The notes: generated by a model from the sequence alone, not told the origin. DNA of 64,000 nucleotides from Nocardioides kribbensis (GCF_015070375.1 NZ_JADCLL010000007.1:1-64000), one strand, 5' to 3'. Numbered from the stretch's first letter, positions 16,608 to 24,604 are shown. Numbers and translations are program-made.

Positions 16608-17008
16608 CCGAGCGCATCAAGATCCCCAAGTCGCTGTGGATGTCGGCCAACGACCGGATGCACTGGGCGCAGAAGTCGAAGCGGACCAAGGCTCTGCGTC
16701 AGCTCGGGGCCGCGTTCGCCAAGCAGCACGGCATCCGCGACCTCGGCACCACTCACGTCGCCGCCTTCATCGGCTACCCCCGCGGCGGCAAGGCGGACCC
16801 CGCCAACGCCGCGCCCACCGTCAAGGCGCTGATTGACGGCTACGTCGATGCCGGCGCATGGCCCGACGACGACAGCACCTACGTCATCGGCCCCACCTAC
16901 CTGCGAGACGTCACCAGTGGCACGCCCGGCGTCCACACCGTCCGCCTCCACCTCACCGCGCAGGCCCTCCCGTGGGATGCGCTCACCAGTCAGGAGCCAC
17001 CAGCATGA
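16604..17008 (+). CDS. rusA: RusA-like Holliday junction resolvase
   Basis: 134 residues. The family core is visible: KADPANAAPTVKALIDGYVDAG followed by PDDDSTYVIGP, with the conserved Asp cluster that binds metal. Resolves branched DNA during phage replication and recombination. Overlaps the methyltransferase by ATGA. Confidence 0.85.
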   Translation: MTERIKIPKSLWMSANDRMHWAQKSKRTKALRQLGAAFAKQHGIRDLGTTHVAAFIGYPRGGKADPANAAPTVKALIDGYVDAGAWPDDDSTYVIGPTYLRDVTSGTPGVHTVRLHLTAQALPWDALTSQEPPA

Positions 17009-17154
17009 AGCCCAACGACAGCATCCCGCCGCTCGACGTCCTCGGCCCCGTCATCCCACCAACGCCCCAGCAGCGCGCCACCGTGCTGTCGCTGCTGGCT
17101 GGCGAGCCGGACGAGGCTGAGCTGGTCAAGATGATCCTGGGCGGTGCGGCATGA
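17005..17154 (+). CDS. Small phage protein, unknown
   Basis: 49 residues, proline-rich start (NDSIPPLDVLGPVIPPTPQQ) and acidic helical end. Ends in the GGTGCGGCATGA junction. Unknown. Confidence 0.6.
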   Translation: MKPNDSIPPLDVLGPVIPPTPQQRATVLSLLAGEPDEAELVKMILGGAA

Positions 17155-17420
17155 AGATCCTGCCCAGCACCGCTCGAGTGTTCGCCGAGTGGAACGCCCG
17201 CCAGGCGCTCGCTCGATCCGCCTACGCCGTACACCTCAACGAGATTGAGGCGCCGAAGCAGAAGCGCACCGGTCCCATGCCGTGCGGCACTCCCGCAGCA
17301 TGGCGTTGCCACCGTCGTCACGGCGAGCGACCCTGCGTCCCCTGCCAGTCCGCTCAGCGTGAGTACGAGCGTGACCGGACCGCCGCAAGGCGACTGGCTG
17401 CGAAGAAGGCGGCGGCATGA
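17151..17420 (+). CDS. Small Cys/His protein sharing a domain with the WhiB protein
   Basis: 89 residues. The core CGTPAAWRCHRRHGERPC then VPCQSAQREYERDRTAAR has a pattern CGT-x-H-x-PCxPC followed by a basic helix. The same pattern forms the C-terminal half of the WhiB protein that follows. Probably a small zinc-binding DNA-contact module; function unknown. Confidence 0.65.
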   Translation: MKILPSTARVFAEWNARQALARSAYAVHLNEIEAPKQKRTGPMPCGTPAAWRCHRRHGERPCVPCQSAQREYERDRTAARRLAAKKAAA

Positions 17421-17800
17421 TCCTCAACGCCCCCTGTGCCGGTGAGTGGCAGCTCTTCGACTCCACCGAGCCCGAGGACCACCTGCTCGCCAAGTCGATC
17501 TGCGAGACCTGCCCCTTCCTCGCCGAGTGCCGCGAACTGCGCGGCAGCCTGCGGCTGACCGGCGGAATCATGCCCGAGGGCACCTGGGCCGGCATCGGCC
17601 ATCAGGTCGACCGCCGCTGGAAATGCGGCACCCGCAACGGCTACGACGGCCACCGCTACCACCGCGAGGAGCCGTGCGAGCCGTGCAATGAGGCCCGTCG
17701 CCTGCACAACCTCGCCCGCACCGAGGAGCGCCGTCGAGCGCGCGAGCAGAAGAACGTCGACTACGCCGACCGAAAGATCGGCAACTCCTCGGCCGCGTGA
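17417..17800 (+). CDS. WhiB-family iron-sulfur transcription factor
   Basis: 127 residues. Cys7, then CETC and CREL supply the four iron-sulfur ligands, followed by GTWAGIG in place of the usual GVWGG turn. After residue ~84 a second Cys/His segment (CGTRNGYDGHRYHREEPC then EPCNEARR) matches the preceding gene. WhiB proteins partner with the host sigma factor; phage copies can interfere with host WhiB function or superinfection, as known from mycobacteriophage TM4. The fused tail is unusual. Confidence 0.85.
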   Translation: MILNAPCAGEWQLFDSTEPEDHLLAKSICETCPFLAECRELRGSLRLTGGIMPEGTWAGIGHQVDRRWKCGTRNGYDGHRYHREEPCEPCNEARRLHNLARTEERRRAREQKNVDYADRKIGNSSAA

Positions 17801-17883
17801 TGGCGACGTTCCACAGCTTCTACCAGATCCATGGCGTCGACACGGTCGCCAACCAGACCTCGCCCAACCCCAGAGACCACTAG
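17800..17883 (+). CDS. Possible 27-residue peptide
   Basis: An ATG overlapping the WhiB stop by one base (TGATG) opens MATFHSFYQIHGVDTVANQT and a short polar end. It fills the gap before ssb. Support is only the stop-start overlap and the lack of other content. Confidence 0.3.
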   Translation: MATFHSFYQIHGVDTVANQTSPNPRDH

Positions 17884-17891
17884 GACCACAC

Positions 17892-18314
17892 ATGCTCCCC
17901 ACCATCACCATCAACGGCCGCCTCGTCGCGGACCCCGAGCTCCGCTATACGAGCGCCGGCAAGGCGGTCTGCTCCATCCGCATCGCAGCCTCCGAGTCCA
18001 AGAAGACCGACACCGGATGGGAGGACGGCGACAAGCTGTTTCTGGGCGCTTCCATCTGGGAAAGCGCAGGTGAGGCGGCTGCTGAGGCGCTGCGCAAGGG
18101 CGACAAGGTGCTCGTGACCGGCCGTCTGTTCCAGCGCGAGTACGAGACTTCCGCCGGCGAGAAGCGCACCTCGCTCGAGCTCAAGTTCCCCACCGTCGCC
18201 AAGGTCGTCGAGGCGCCCCGAGGTGAGCGGTCCGGCGGTCAGGCGAGTGCTGCGCCGCGGTCGAACAATGACCCGTGGAGCACCTCGCCGGCTGCGGACG
18301 AGCCCCCGTTCTGA
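17892..18314 (+). CDS. ssb: Single-stranded DNA-binding protein
   Basis: 140 residues. OB-fold features: TITINGRLVADPELRYTSAG, then VLVTGRLFQREYET; Gln/Ser/Pro-rich tail ending DEPPF, the acidic tip that recruits repair and replication partners. Shorter than host Ssb, as usual for phages. The ATG at 17892 gives the canonical N-terminus. Confidence 0.92.
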   Translation: MLPTITINGRLVADPELRYTSAGKAVCSIRIAASESKKTDTGWEDGDKLFLGASIWESAGEAAAEALRKGDKVLVTGRLFQREYETSAGEKRTSLELKFPTVAKVVEAPRGERSGGQASAAPRSNNDPWSTSPAADEPPF

Positions 18315-18471
18315 CGCCCGAATGACCCAGTTCTGCGCCTACGAGCCCCCGCTGCTGTCGGGGCGACGGGGCAGCATGTCCGCCAAGGAAGCGACAACAA
18401 GTCGGCCCCCGAGCGGAGTTGCAGCTCCGTGTGCTCGAGGGCCTCGCCAGATCGAAAGGAAGCGACCGACT

Positions 18472-18645
18472 GTGACCAGTTTGCCCTACAGCGACGCGCC
18501 ACCACCACCATCGCCATCCACCTGCCCAACCTGCGGAGACGTCGCCCTCAGTGACGGCGTCTCGGTAGACCGCGGCATCGCCACCAACCACTGCACCGAC
18601 CGCCGCGGCCACATCTGGATCGTGCGCTGGATGGTGAGCGCCTGA
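18472..18645 (+). CDS. Small zinc-finger-like phage protein
   Basis: 57 residues from GTG 18472 with GAAAGGAAG upstream. CPTCGD and a later Cys/His (NHCTDRRGH) could bind zinc. The same frame is open from ATG 18322 (107 residues), and that longer form cannot be ruled out; the stretch 18315-18471 otherwise holds nothing I recognise. Confidence 0.6.
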   Translation: MTSLPYSDAPPPPSPSTCPTCGDVALSDGVSVDRGIATNHCTDRRGHIWIVRWMVSA

Positions 18646-19412
18646 TGGTGTGGTTCAAGGTCGACGACAACCTCTCCTTTCACCACAAGACCGTCGCCGC
18701 CGGAAATGCGGCGATGGGCCTGTGGGTCCGCGCCGGATCCTGGTGTGCCCAGAACCTCACCGACGGCTTCGTGCCGGACCACATGCTCGCCCGGATGGGC
18801 ACTTCATCGCAGGTCTCCAAGCTGGTCGCGGTGGGCCTCTGGGAGCGCAAAGAAGGTGGAATTGAGTTCCATCAGTGGTCCATTCGACAGCCACTTAGGG
18901 GCGAAGTGGATGCGGAAAGGGATGCAGCTAGGGCACGAATGAAGTCCATTCGTGCTGCAAAGAAGGGCACAAAAAAGACGGAACCGCAGGTCAGCGACCT
19001 GGGTTCGCCCGAAGTTCCGCGAACGGGTCAGAACGCGTTCGGCAACCCCGACCCGACCCGACCCGACCCGTCCCTAGTTCCTAACGGAACTAGCAGCGCG
19101 CCGAAGCGCGCCACCCAGCTCCCCGACGACTTCGAGCCCAACCAGCGCAACCGGGAGATCGCCGAGGAGCGGGGACTGAATCTCGACTCCGTCGTCGCGC
19201 AGTTTGCCGACCACCACCGCGCCAAGGGCTCGACCATGAAGGACTGGCACCTGGCGCTCAACACGTGGCTGCGTCGGGAGCGTCCGGGGCAGGCCGTGAC
19301 TCGCCCCCGCCACCTCCAGCACGCCTCGGAGATCGAGACCCCGCCGGACGGCCTGTCCGAGGCCGAGTACAGCGAGTGGATGCGCCGCCAGCGTGAGAGG
19401 CGGGGAGCATGA
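18645..19412 (+). CDS. Replication initiator-like protein (winged helix plus DnaD-like tail)
   Basis: 255 residues. The N-terminal winged-helix (FHHKTVAAGNAAMGLWVRAG, LARMGTSSQVSKLVAVGLW) is the type found in phage replication initiators and helicase loaders. A low-complexity linker (residues ~115-150) precedes a C-terminal helical region. It is directly upstream of the DnaB helicase gene. The linker DNA carries a palindrome and iteron cluster, as in lambdoid O genes where the origin lies in the coding sequence. Confidence 0.75.
   Translation: MVWFKVDDNLSFHHKTVAAGNAAMGLWVRAGSWCAQNLTDGFVPDHMLARMGTSSQVSKLVAVGLWERKEGGIEFHQWSIRQPLRGEVDAERDAARARMKSIRAAKKGTKKTEPQVSDLGSPEVPRTGQNAFGNPDPTRPDPSLVPNGTSSAPKRATQLPDDFEPNQRNREIAEERGLNLDSVVAQFADHHRAKGSTMKDWHLALNTWLRRERPGQAVTRPRHLQHASEIETPPDGLSEAEYSEWMRRQRERRGA
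19014..19093. other. Candidate phage replication origin
   Basis: In 80 bases: GTTC-CGC-GAAC (19014-19024), the palindrome GAACGCGTTC (19031-19040), five tandem CCCGA units (19047-19070), and the hairpin CTAGTTCC-TAAC-GGAACTAG (19074-19093). They lie in the low-complexity linker of the initiator gene. Position and structure resemble in-gene phage origins. Confidence 0.45.
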
Positions 19413-20701
19413 GCAACCTCGCCTCAGCGAAGGATGCGGAGGTCGCTGTCCTGGGCGCTGCAATGTCGGGCTACCGCGACATCGACGACCTGCTCGAGAT
19501 GCTCGAGCCGTCCGATTTCTACTCCCCGTTCCACGAGGAGGTTTGGGCCGCGATCGGTCGGGTCCACGGCGCCGGCAATCAGCCCGACCCGATCTCGGTG
19601 CGACTGGCCCTCGACTCCGCTGCGGTCAAGCACGACCCGATCCGGCTGTTCGACATGGCCCAGCTCGCCCCGGTGATCGCTCAGGCCCCGTACTACGCCC
19701 AGCAGGTCATCGCTGCGGCCGGACGCCGTCGTCTCCAGCAGGCTGGGACCGTGATCCACGAGCTCGGCAGCAACGAGTCCAGCGACCTCGAGATCCTGCG
19801 CGAGGAGGCTCGTGCCGCAGTCGACGACGCCACCCGCGGTCGAGCCGTGACTGCAGCCCGCACCCTCGCCGAGATCCTGCCCTCAGTGCTCGACGTCGCC
19901 GAGAATGGCAGGGCCAAGGCGCTGGAGACCGGGTGGGACGACCTCGACCGCATGATCGGCGGACTCGCTCCCGGGCGGCTCGTCATCGTCGGCGCCCGGC
20001 CCGGCGTGGGCAAGTCACTCATGGGCACCAACCTCGCCGTCCACTTCGCCCACCGACACCAGCACGCCGTGCTGTTCGCGTCGCTGGAGATGGATGCCGA
20101 GGAAGTGCTCCAGCGGATGCTCGCTCGTCACGCACGGGTCAACCTGACGGCGCTCATGGACGGCAAGACCACCGAGGCTGAGTGGAACCGGATCGCACCT
20201 CGCTCGACCGAGCTCAACGAGATGCCGATCCGCGTGCTAGACGCCCCGAATCAGACCGTCACCAGCATCCGACGCGAGGCCCGCAACTTCCAGCGGGTCC
20301 GAGATGACCTGGCCCTGATCGTCGTGGACTACCTGCAACTGATGCAGACCAGTGGCCGCGGCACCAACCGATCCGAGCAGCTCGGGGAGATCTCCCGCGG
20401 CCTCAAGCTGCTTGCCCGCGAGACCGGCGCCTGTGTCGTGGCGATGGCCCAGGTCAACCGCGAGGGGACGCGTCACGCCGACGGACGACCCCGCATGGCT
20501 GACCTGCGCGAGTCGGGCTCAATCGAAGCAGACGCCGACGTGGTGATCCTGCTGCACCAACCGGACGACCAACTCCCCGAACTGGAGGTCATCGTGGATA
20601 AGAACCGACACGGACCCAAGGGCATCGCGACCCTCGAGGTCCAAGGCCACTACGCGCACCTGGCCTCTCGCGCCTGGTCCCCGAGCGGGGGTGCGGCATG
20701 A
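19409..20701 (+). CDS. dnaB: DnaB-family replicative helicase
   Basis: 430-residue hexameric 5'-3' helicase. N-terminal DnaB domain (AEVAVLGAAM..., FYSPFHEEVW), then the RecA-like core with Walker A GARPGVGKS near 194-202, Walker B LIVVDYLQLM near 303, and the late arginine region DKNRHGPKG. Works with the initiator encoded just upstream to open and unwind phage DNA. ATGA overlap with both neighbours. Confidence 0.93.
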   Translation: MSNLASAKDAEVAVLGAAMSGYRDIDDLLEMLEPSDFYSPFHEEVWAAIGRVHGAGNQPDPISVRLALDSAAVKHDPIRLFDMAQLAPVIAQAPYYAQQVIAAAGRRRLQQAGTVIHELGSNESSDLEILREEARAAVDDATRGRAVTAARTLAEILPSVLDVAENGRAKALETGWDDLDRMIGGLAPGRLVIVGARPGVGKSLMGTNLAVHFAHRHQHAVLFASLEMDAEEVLQRMLARHARVNLTALMDGKTTEAEWNRIAPRSTELNEMPIRVLDAPNQTVTSIRREARNFQRVRDDLALIVVDYLQLMQTSGRGTNRSEQLGEISRGLKLLARETGACVVAMAQVNREGTRHADGRPRMADLRESGSIEADADVVILLHQPDDQLPELEVIVDKNRHGPKGIATLEVQGHYAHLASRAWSPSGGAA

Positions 20702-21300
20702 CCGCAAAGCGCATCGACGAGATCGTGGACGAGTACCTCGATGAAGCCGGCCGGCCCAAGGGTCGCCACGAGCGGATCCGGTTCGGCGAGCGCGCCCCGA
20801 TCCCCACGGTGGTCAGGCTGAGCGTCTACCTGCGCGACGGCTACAACTGCCGCCGCTGCGGAGTGAACCTTGAGGGTCACTACGGCCAGCTTGAGCTCGA
20901 CCACATCCTTCCGTGGTCAGCCGGCGGAGGCGACCACTCCAGCAACCTGCGCACCCTCTGCAAGCGCTGCAACCAGGAGCGCAGCAACTGGAACGACGGC
21001 GACCACGAGCGCGAGATGGTCCCGACGACCTGGTGGTGCCAGACCTGCTGGTTGGCTCCCGACCTTGAGGACCCCGCCGAGCCGCTCGACGGTCCCGGGC
21101 AGAGAAAGCACCGACCCCGCTGGCGAGACGGCACGTACCTCAGCGCCGTGCCCTGGGTCCGCGAGATGGAGACCTTGGCCTACTGCGCCTGGTGCACCGG
21201 CTACGGCTACACCGACCGCGCATTCACGGCCTCCCAGCAGCAGGAGTTGATCGCCATGACCACCCCCACCCAGACCGACGAGCGAGGCAGCGATGAGTGA
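20698..21300 (+). CDS. HNH endonuclease-domain protein
   Basis: 200 residues. HNH core: LSVYLRDGYNCRRCG, then LELDHILPWSAGG, NLRTLCKRCNQERS, with the two CxxC pairs and D-H. After residue ~110 there is a second Cys-rich part (WWCQTCW, YCAWCTGYGY). Could be a homing-type nuclease or part of the phage replication machinery. Follows the helicase with an ATGA overlap. Confidence 0.8.
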   Translation: MTAKRIDEIVDEYLDEAGRPKGRHERIRFGERAPIPTVVRLSVYLRDGYNCRRCGVNLEGHYGQLELDHILPWSAGGGDHSSNLRTLCKRCNQERSNWNDGDHEREMVPTTWWCQTCWLAPDLEDPAEPLDGPGQRKHRPRWRDGTYLSAVPWVREMETLAYCAWCTGYGYTDRAFTASQQQELIAMTTPTQTDERGSDE

Positions 21301-21532
21301 GCACGAGAAGGCATTCCGAGACGCCGGGATCTTGCGCGATTCGGGCTGGTGGACGATCTGCGCTGCGGAGCGGTGCGATTGCTCTGCTTCCTTCGATCTC
21401 CTGCATTCGCCCAGCGACGATCCTGCGAGCTGTTGGGTTCCGGTTTGCGCGGGGCATTGGCGAGCGATCTGCCGAGGCGCGCGGCTCGAGTACATCATCG
21501 AGGTGCACGGTTTCGTTGGGGGCGACGCATGA
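21293..21532 (+). CDS. Small Cys-rich phage protein
   Basis: 79 residues with CAAERCDCSASF and CWVPVCAGHW; four or more cysteines could bind zinc. AGCGAGGCAGCG lies upstream of the ATG. Unknown. Confidence 0.65.
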   Translation: MSEHEKAFRDAGILRDSGWWTICAAERCDCSASFDLLHSPSDDPASCWVPVCAGHWRAICRGARLEYIIEVHGFVGGDA

Positions 21533-21678
21533 GGCTGGCACTGAGCCTCTTCGGGTGCGAGGTCCTCTCAATCGAGACGGGCGTAGACGAGCAGCCGCCT
21601 AGCGGAGACTGCATCGCTTCGCCCATGTCGGTCGGATTCACAAACATGCACGGCGGGTTTAGCGAGGAGGACCGATGA
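21529..21678 (+). CDS. Small phage protein, unknown
   Basis: 49 residues, MRLALSLFGCEVLSIETG then Gly/Ser-rich and ending FSEEDR. The start resembles short phage proteins that follow Cys-rich ones in actinophage operons. Stop overlaps the next gene. Confidence 0.6.
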   Translation: MRLALSLFGCEVLSIETGVDEQPPSGDCIASPMSVGFTNMHGGFSEEDR

Positions 21679-22061
21679 GTGACCAGATCCAGCGGCTGCG
21701 GGAAGTGGCCGAGGCGGCGACGGAGGGCCCGTGGGAGCACCGGTTCGACGAGTATGGCGACGACTGGCGCCTGGGCGGCAGTGAAGGGCGGCTGATTCAC
21801 ACCGTCGGGCCCCGCGAGTACTCCCACGTCGCGCTTGACAGCGACTACGGACCCGACGCCGAGCACATCGCCACCTTCGACCCGCCCACAGTGCTGGAGC
21901 TGCTCGACAGGCTGGAGAGGGCCGAGGCTGCGGTGGAGCGGGTGCGGGTTTGGGTCGAGAAGTGGCGAGACGAGGCGGCCCAGCGCGGTCAGGGCGATTC
22001 CCTGTTCACCTCGGGCGTTGTGGGCATCCTTGACCACGCAATGGACGGGAGCGAGCGATGA
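21675..22061 (+). CDS. Ead/Ea22-like phage protein
   Basis: 128 residues. The pattern IQRLREVAEAATEGPWEHR, HIATFDPPTVLELLDRLERAE and a helical end are typical of Ea22/Ead-type phage proteins of unknown function, encoded in early non-essential regions. Overlaps neighbours by ATGA. Confidence 0.7.
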   Translation: MSDQIQRLREVAEAATEGPWEHRFDEYGDDWRLGGSEGRLIHTVGPREYSHVALDSDYGPDAEHIATFDPPTVLELLDRLERAEAAVERVRVWVEKWRDEAAQRGQGDSLFTSGVVGILDHAMDGSER

Positions 22062-22909
22062 GCGAGTGCCGATGCTTGTTCTGCAACGGCGAGGTCACCA
22101 ACGGACTCGCACTCTGCCCCACCTGCCAGCAGACCGCGACGGTCGCGCTGGTGAACGTTGCCGCCTTCCACGCCGACGTGCTGCGCATCAAGCCCGGCGA
22201 ACGCGTCAAGGTCCGCGGCGCCTACCAGTCGACTCCCCCGCCGGCACTTGAGTCCAGCGCCGACAGGATCAGCGAGGCCGCCGACTGGGTCAGCTCCATC
22301 GTGTTCGGCTGGGTGCGCAACCTGGAGGATGACCGACCAGGGATCGACCCAGCCCCGCTCGACACCGGCAAGCGCTGCGCCTGGCTGGAGCGGCACCTGT
22401 CGTCCATCGCCACGCTGGAGTGGGCGGGCGAGATGCTGACCGAGATGCTCGACTGCGAGCGTCGCCTCCAGCGGATCCTCGACCGCTCCGACACAGGCTG
22501 GTACGCCGGAGTCTGCGGCAATGAGCTCGGGCGGCAGGTCATGGACGACGGCGAGGTTGACGCGGTCTACTGTCCGCGCGGCCTCTACGGATCGCAGGGC
22601 ACCAAGTGGGTCCGCTGCCCCGAGTGCGGCCGAACCTGGGACGCCGGTCAGCGCCGTGACGTGATGATCGCCGAGGCGCGCGAGGAGGTTGCTCCGGTGC
22701 GCGTGATCGCTCGAATCGCGGTCGGCCTGATCGACGGCGAGATGTCTGAGGAGCGGCTGACCAAGCGCATCGAGCGGTGGATCGACCGTGAGAAGCTGCT
22801 CGACGTCGGGGTGCGCGTGCTCGACGGCAGACCGCGCCGGGTCTACAAGCTCGGGGAGGTGTTCGACCTGCTCCAGCCGAAGCAGGCGACAGACGAGCCC
22901 GCGGCCTGA
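22058..22909 (+). CDS. Zinc-finger protein with C-terminal helical domain
   Basis: 283 residues, last gene of the early operon. CLFCNG and CPTCQQ near the N-terminus form one zinc site; CPECGRTWD near residue 185 another. The C-terminal 80 residues (MSEERLTKRIERWIDREKLLDVG, KLGEVFDLL) look like a winged-helix. Its place just before the early-to-late boundary suggests a regulator, perhaps of late genes; this is inference. Confidence 0.7.
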   Translation: MSECRCLFCNGEVTNGLALCPTCQQTATVALVNVAAFHADVLRIKPGERVKVRGAYQSTPPPALESSADRISEAADWVSSIVFGWVRNLEDDRPGIDPAPLDTGKRCAWLERHLSSIATLEWAGEMLTEMLDCERRLQRILDRSDTGWYAGVCGNELGRQVMDDGEVDAVYCPRGLYGSQGTKWVRCPECGRTWDAGQRRDVMIAEAREEVAPVRVIARIAVGLIDGEMSEERLTKRIERWIDREKLLDVGVRVLDGRPRRVYKLGEVFDLLQPKQATDEPAA

Positions 22910-22948
22910 TACTCTTGTGGTAGTTGGACGTCTAACAGTCGTCCCCTG

Positions 22949-22979
22949 AACGCCTCGCCCGCTGGTCGGACGGGGCGTT
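22949..22979 (+). terminator. Terminator at the end of the early operon
   Basis: Imperfect 13-bp stem AACGCCTCGCCCG / CGGACGGGGCGTT with loop CTGGT and a following TTT, 40 bases after the early operon's last stop codon. Two non-Watson-Crick pairs only. Confidence 0.75.
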
Positions 22980-22983
22980 TGCC

Positions 22984-23175
22984 ATGTCTCGGGTCAGCCT
23001 GACGGAGTGGGCCCGCGGGTACGTGAACTCCGGACCCCCCGCCCGCCGCATCGACTTGGCCGCTGTTGGTGCGGCGGGATCTGGGGGCAGCGATGAGCGC
23101 CGACGACCTCGAGGCCCGCTGCCGACGCGCGATGGCCGTGCTGCCCAAGGCTCGCGGCTGGGACTCGCGGCGTGA
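22984..23175 (+). CDS. Possible small protein (uncertain)
   Basis: 63 residues starting MSRVSLTEWARGYVNSG, which looks protein-like up to about residue 38; the remainder overlaps the next gene in another frame and is Arg/Pro/Gly-rich. No ribosome site, and the start abuts the terminator. Weak. Confidence 0.3.
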   Translation: MSRVSLTEWARGYVNSGPPARRIDLAAVGAAGSGGSDERRRPRGPLPTRDGRAAQGSRLGLAA

Positions 23176-23260
23176 CCGCGACGACGAGCTGACGATGATC
23201 GACCTGCTGCTCGACGAGTACAACGAACTTGCCCGGCCCTCAGACACAACCAACGCCTGA
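23093..23260 (+). CDS. Small phage protein, unknown
   Basis: 55 residues, MSADDLEARCRRAMAVLP then DELTMIDLLLDEYNEL. GGGGGCAGCG precedes the ATG. Helical and acidic. Lies between the early terminator and the first structural-like gene. Confidence 0.5.
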   Translation: MSADDLEARCRRAMAVLPKARGWDSRRDRDDELTMIDLLLDEYNELARPSDTTNA

Positions 23261-23319
23261 CGGCCCCGAGCTGAGCGAGCCGGGCGGATACCTTAGCCGA
23301 CGAGTGAGCGGGAGGCGTC

Positions 23320-23613
23320 ATGGCTGACGTAGCAGCCGGCCGAGTCGGCAAGCACGCGCAGACCCTCGTCGCCAACACCGTCCTGAGCGTCACCTTCAAT
23401 GACGACCTGGACTCAGTCGAGATCGCCCACGATGGAACCGCCGACCTCTACCTCACCGTGGACGGCAGCACTCCGGTCGTGGGTGGTGACGGCTCGTGGT
23501 GCATCCCTGCTGGCTTCGGTGCCGACACGTTCTACCCGCCCACGGCAGACGGCACGGTGGTCAAGGTCATCAGCGCCGGCACGCCCAAGGTGTGGATCCA
23601 GCGAGGTCACTGA
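23320..23613 (+). CDS. Small beta-structured virion-like protein
   Basis: 97 residues: VLSVTFNDDLDSVEIAHDGT, DLYLTVDGSTPVVGGDGSW. The pattern of short strands resembles small phage head-fibre or decoration proteins. GGGAGGCGTC precedes the ATG. It and the next gene lie upstream of the terminase, an uncommon place for virion proteins. Confidence 0.6.
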   Translation: MADVAAGRVGKHAQTLVANTVLSVTFNDDLDSVEIAHDGTADLYLTVDGSTPVVGGDGSWCIPAGFGADTFYPPTADGTVVKVISAGTPKVWIQRGH

Positions 23614-24152
23614 TGCCGCTGCGACCGCTGGGATCCGTTGACCTGTCCGGCCTGACCGCCAAGCTCCAGGCTGCGCAGGACAAGGCCGACCGCGCGATGA
23701 CCAAGGCCAACGCTGCTGCTGATGCGGCTGCTACTGCCGCGCAGACCGGGAGCACCGCTCACCAGATCGCTGTCGATGCGGACAGCAAGGCCGTCACGCT
23801 CGAGCAGGTGGCTGCCACGTTGAGCGCTGCCATCCCGGCGAGCGAGGCCAAGCATGCCGAGATGGATGCAGCCACCGCTGCACTCAAGGCCAGGCTGGAT
23901 GCACAGGGCTTCGCTACTGGCGAGGCTGGCACGCCCACCATCGCGCTGGCTGCGAGCGTGGACGTGACCGTCACGCTGTCTCGCCCGATGCCGAACGCTG
24001 GCTACCGAGTCGACGTGCTGCGTGGTGCTGCACTCATCGGGCGCACCGACGTCACGGTCAAGACCAAGACCACTGCGCAGGTCGTGCTCACCATCAAGGC
24101 CACGCTGATCGTGAGCACTGGCTCGAGCGTGGCTGTGGTTGCGACGTCGTGA
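23613..24152 (+). CDS. Coiled-coil plus beta-domain protein (fibre-like)
   Basis: 179 residues. Residues ~10-95 are an Ala-rich coiled coil (LQAAQDKADRAMTKANAAAD); the last 80 are beta-type (ASVDVTVTLSRPMPNAGYRVD). This is the architecture of a trimeric phage fibre or head-fibre subunit. Starts one base inside the preceding stop (TGATG), so probably co-translated with it. Confidence 0.6.
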   Translation: MPLRPLGSVDLSGLTAKLQAAQDKADRAMTKANAAADAAATAAQTGSTAHQIAVDADSKAVTLEQVAATLSAAIPASEAKHAEMDAATAALKARLDAQGFATGEAGTPTIALAASVDVTVTLSRPMPNAGYRVDVLRGAALIGRTDVTVKTKTTAQVVLTIKATLIVSTGSSVAVVATS

Positions 24153-24484
24153 CGATGCGGGTGTGTGCTGAGCCTGGCTGTCCCGTGCTTGGCGACAAGA
24201 CGCGGTGCGCTGAGCATCGACGTGAGCGTGAGCAGGCGCGAGGTAACGCTGCTGCTCGTGGGTACGGCGCTGACCACCGTCGCCTGCGTGCCGGCTACCA
24301 GCGGCGCATGGATGCTGGCGAGCGGTTCACTTGCTGGCGCTGCGCCGCCGAGGGGCGGCCACACGAGGTTGATCCCCGCGCGTGGCATCTTGGCCACGAC
24401 GACCACGACCGCAGCATCTACCGCGGGCCTGAGTGTGCGACCGGGAACCTCTCCGCAGCGGGTCGTATCTCACCACGCGGGTAA
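24149..24484 (+). CDS. HNH endonuclease next to the terminase
   Basis: 111 residues from GTG 24149 (ATG 24155 also possible). CAEPGCPVL, CAEHRRERE, RGYGADHRRLR and CWRCAAEGRP then HLGHDDHDRS-YRGPECATGN match the packaging-associated HNH proteins of siphoviruses, which help TerL cleave at cos. The usual CxxCN is replaced by CATGN, losing one cysteine pair member. Confidence 0.8.
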   Translation: MTMRVCAEPGCPVLGDKTRCAEHRREREQARGNAAARGYGADHRRLRAGYQRRMDAGERFTCWRCAAEGRPHEVDPRAWHLGHDDHDRSIYRGPECATGNLSAAGRISPRG

Positions 24485-24604
24485 GACCCAGGGGGTGGGG
24501 GCGGGACGAGGCCCTCAAGGTCGCCGCTGGGGAGGCCAACTTTCCTGTGTACGGGTTCGCGAGGCCCCACTATGTCACCACGCGCATATCGAGGGAGGTG
24601 CGAC
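24485..24604. other. HNH-terS gap, possible cos region
   Basis: 120 bases without a convincing gene. It includes a G-rich stretch (24492-24511) and ends in the terS ribosome site GGGAGG. HNH-terS intervals often hold cos in siphoviruses, but no overhang can be assigned from sequence alone. Confidence 0.3.
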
